Assembly (NCBI GenBank): GCA_026993275.1
Contig: JALWUB010000250.1
Span: 1 to 5,867, forward strand
From: Robiginitomaculum sp.
Lineage (GTDB): Bacteria; Pseudomonadota; Alphaproteobacteria; Caulobacterales; Maricaulaceae
DNA: 5,867 nucleotides
Direction of reading: 5' to 3'
Position 1 is the first letter of the stretch, and every line of letters begins with the position of its first letter. A program made the position numbers and the translations under genes. This document shows positions 5,381 to 5,867 of the stretch, in pieces. Under the pieces are notes generated by a model, which made no database searches, was not told the origin of the DNA, and saw only the letters and a list, made by a program, of their open reading frames with translations.

Positions 5381-5867
5381 GGCTGGGCAGAGGCCACATG
5401 CAACGGCGCCAGTGGCACTTCGCCAAACATTTCGGGTACATACATGGCCTCGACGCGCGTTGGCGGCAGGTTGAAATCGCCGCTGCTGTTGAGCCGCAGC
5501 GTGTAGTCGAAACTGAATGTGCCCTTGGGCACAAAGCGGTAATAGGCATGGTAGGCGTCTGGCCGGCGCTCTTCGAACACCGGCCAGGCCTTGCCATCCC
5601 GGCGTTCACCGCGCCGCAGCAATGCGGAATCGCCGCCTAGGCCGCTGCCCAGGATTTGCGCGCCTGCCGGCACCGGATCATTGATCGCCACCCAGCTCAT
5701 GTCCGACTGCGCCGTCACTTCGATATGCACGCGCATGACGTCGCCGCTTTGCCACTGCCCCGGTTTCGCCTGGCTGACCGGCGTGATGGTGCGCTTGATG
5801 GCATAGCCCGTGGACAGCGGGGCCTTGAGCGGAATCGCCGCCCTGGCGGTGATGAAGGCCCACGGCG
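5377..5867 (-). CDS. Bacterial alpha-2-macroglobulin family protein, C-terminal part (YfhM type, truncated by window edge)
   Basis: Large periplasmic protein, usually lipid-anchored, thought to trap and inhibit foreign proteases; in many proteobacteria it is encoded beside pbpC, as yfhM is in E. coli. Only the last 162 residues are here. The frame is open from the right edge (PWAFITARAAIPLKAP) to TGA at 5377-5379. Recognisable C-terminal family sequence includes GYAIKRTITPV, PGQWQSGDVMRVHIEV, DMSWVAINDPVPAGAQILGSGLGG, then AYYRFVPKGTFSFDYTLRLN, FNLPPTRVEAMYVPEMFGEV and the end LAPLHVASAQP. These belong to the terminal receptor-binding-like beta domain. The bait region, the thioester motif (if present) and the signal peptide lie outside the window. 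The stop overlaps the pbpC start by four bases, so the two are probably one operon with this gene first. Family assignment is strong; whether this copy has a thioester cannot be judged. Confidence 0.9.
   Translation of the reverse strand, partial: PWAFITARAAIPLKAPLSTGYAIKRTITPVSQAKPGQWQSGDVMRVHIEVTAQSDMSWVAINDPVPAGAQILGSGLGGDSALLRRGERRDGKAWPVFEERRPDAYHAYYRFVPKGTFSFDYTLRLNSSGDFNLPPTRVEAMYVPEMFGEVPLAPLHVASAQP

Overview
The window looks like chromosomal DNA of a GC-rich alphaproteobacterium. This rests on the AccA sequence, a TonB-dependent receptor with a QIVVTGTR N-terminus, and a membrane glycosyltransferase of a type common in that class. I cannot name the genus. GC was judged by eye, not computed. 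No mobile element, CRISPR array, tRNA or rRNA is visible.

Layout from left to right: (1) positions 1-340, minus strand: first 113 residues of a TonB-dependent outer-membrane receptor, running off the left edge. (2) 341-725: a 385-base divergent intergenic region with several short inverted repeats and no convincing gene. (3) 726-1694, plus strand: accA, the carboxyltransferase alpha subunit of acetyl-CoA carboxylase, complete at 322 residues. A candidate hairpin terminator straddles its stop codon. (4) 1706-3163, minus strand: a membrane-bound family 2 glycosyltransferase with intact catalytic motifs, convergent with accA and only 11 bases from it. (5) 3164-3250: a short, locally AT-rich junction. 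(6) 3251-5380, minus strand: pbpC, a bifunctional penicillin-binding protein 1C with complete transglycosylase and transpeptidase motifs and a C-terminal PBP1C-type domain. (7) 5377-5867, minus strand: the C-terminal 162 residues of a bacterial alpha-2-macroglobulin (YfhM type), running off the right edge and overlapping the pbpC start by four bases (ATGA).

The minus-strand block alpha-2-macroglobulin, pbpC, glycosyltransferase reads as an envelope cluster. The first two genes are a widely conserved pair: a periplasmic protease-trapping protein and a peptidoglycan synthase proposed to repair the wall. Whether the glycosyltransferase belongs functionally with them is inference from position and strand. 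accA is a housekeeping fatty-acid synthesis gene whose neighbours have no evident link to it.

I found no previously undescribed system. The points most worth checking are the pbpC/alpha-2-macroglobulin coupling, the AT-rich junction that sets the glycosyltransferase start, and the structured leader of accA.
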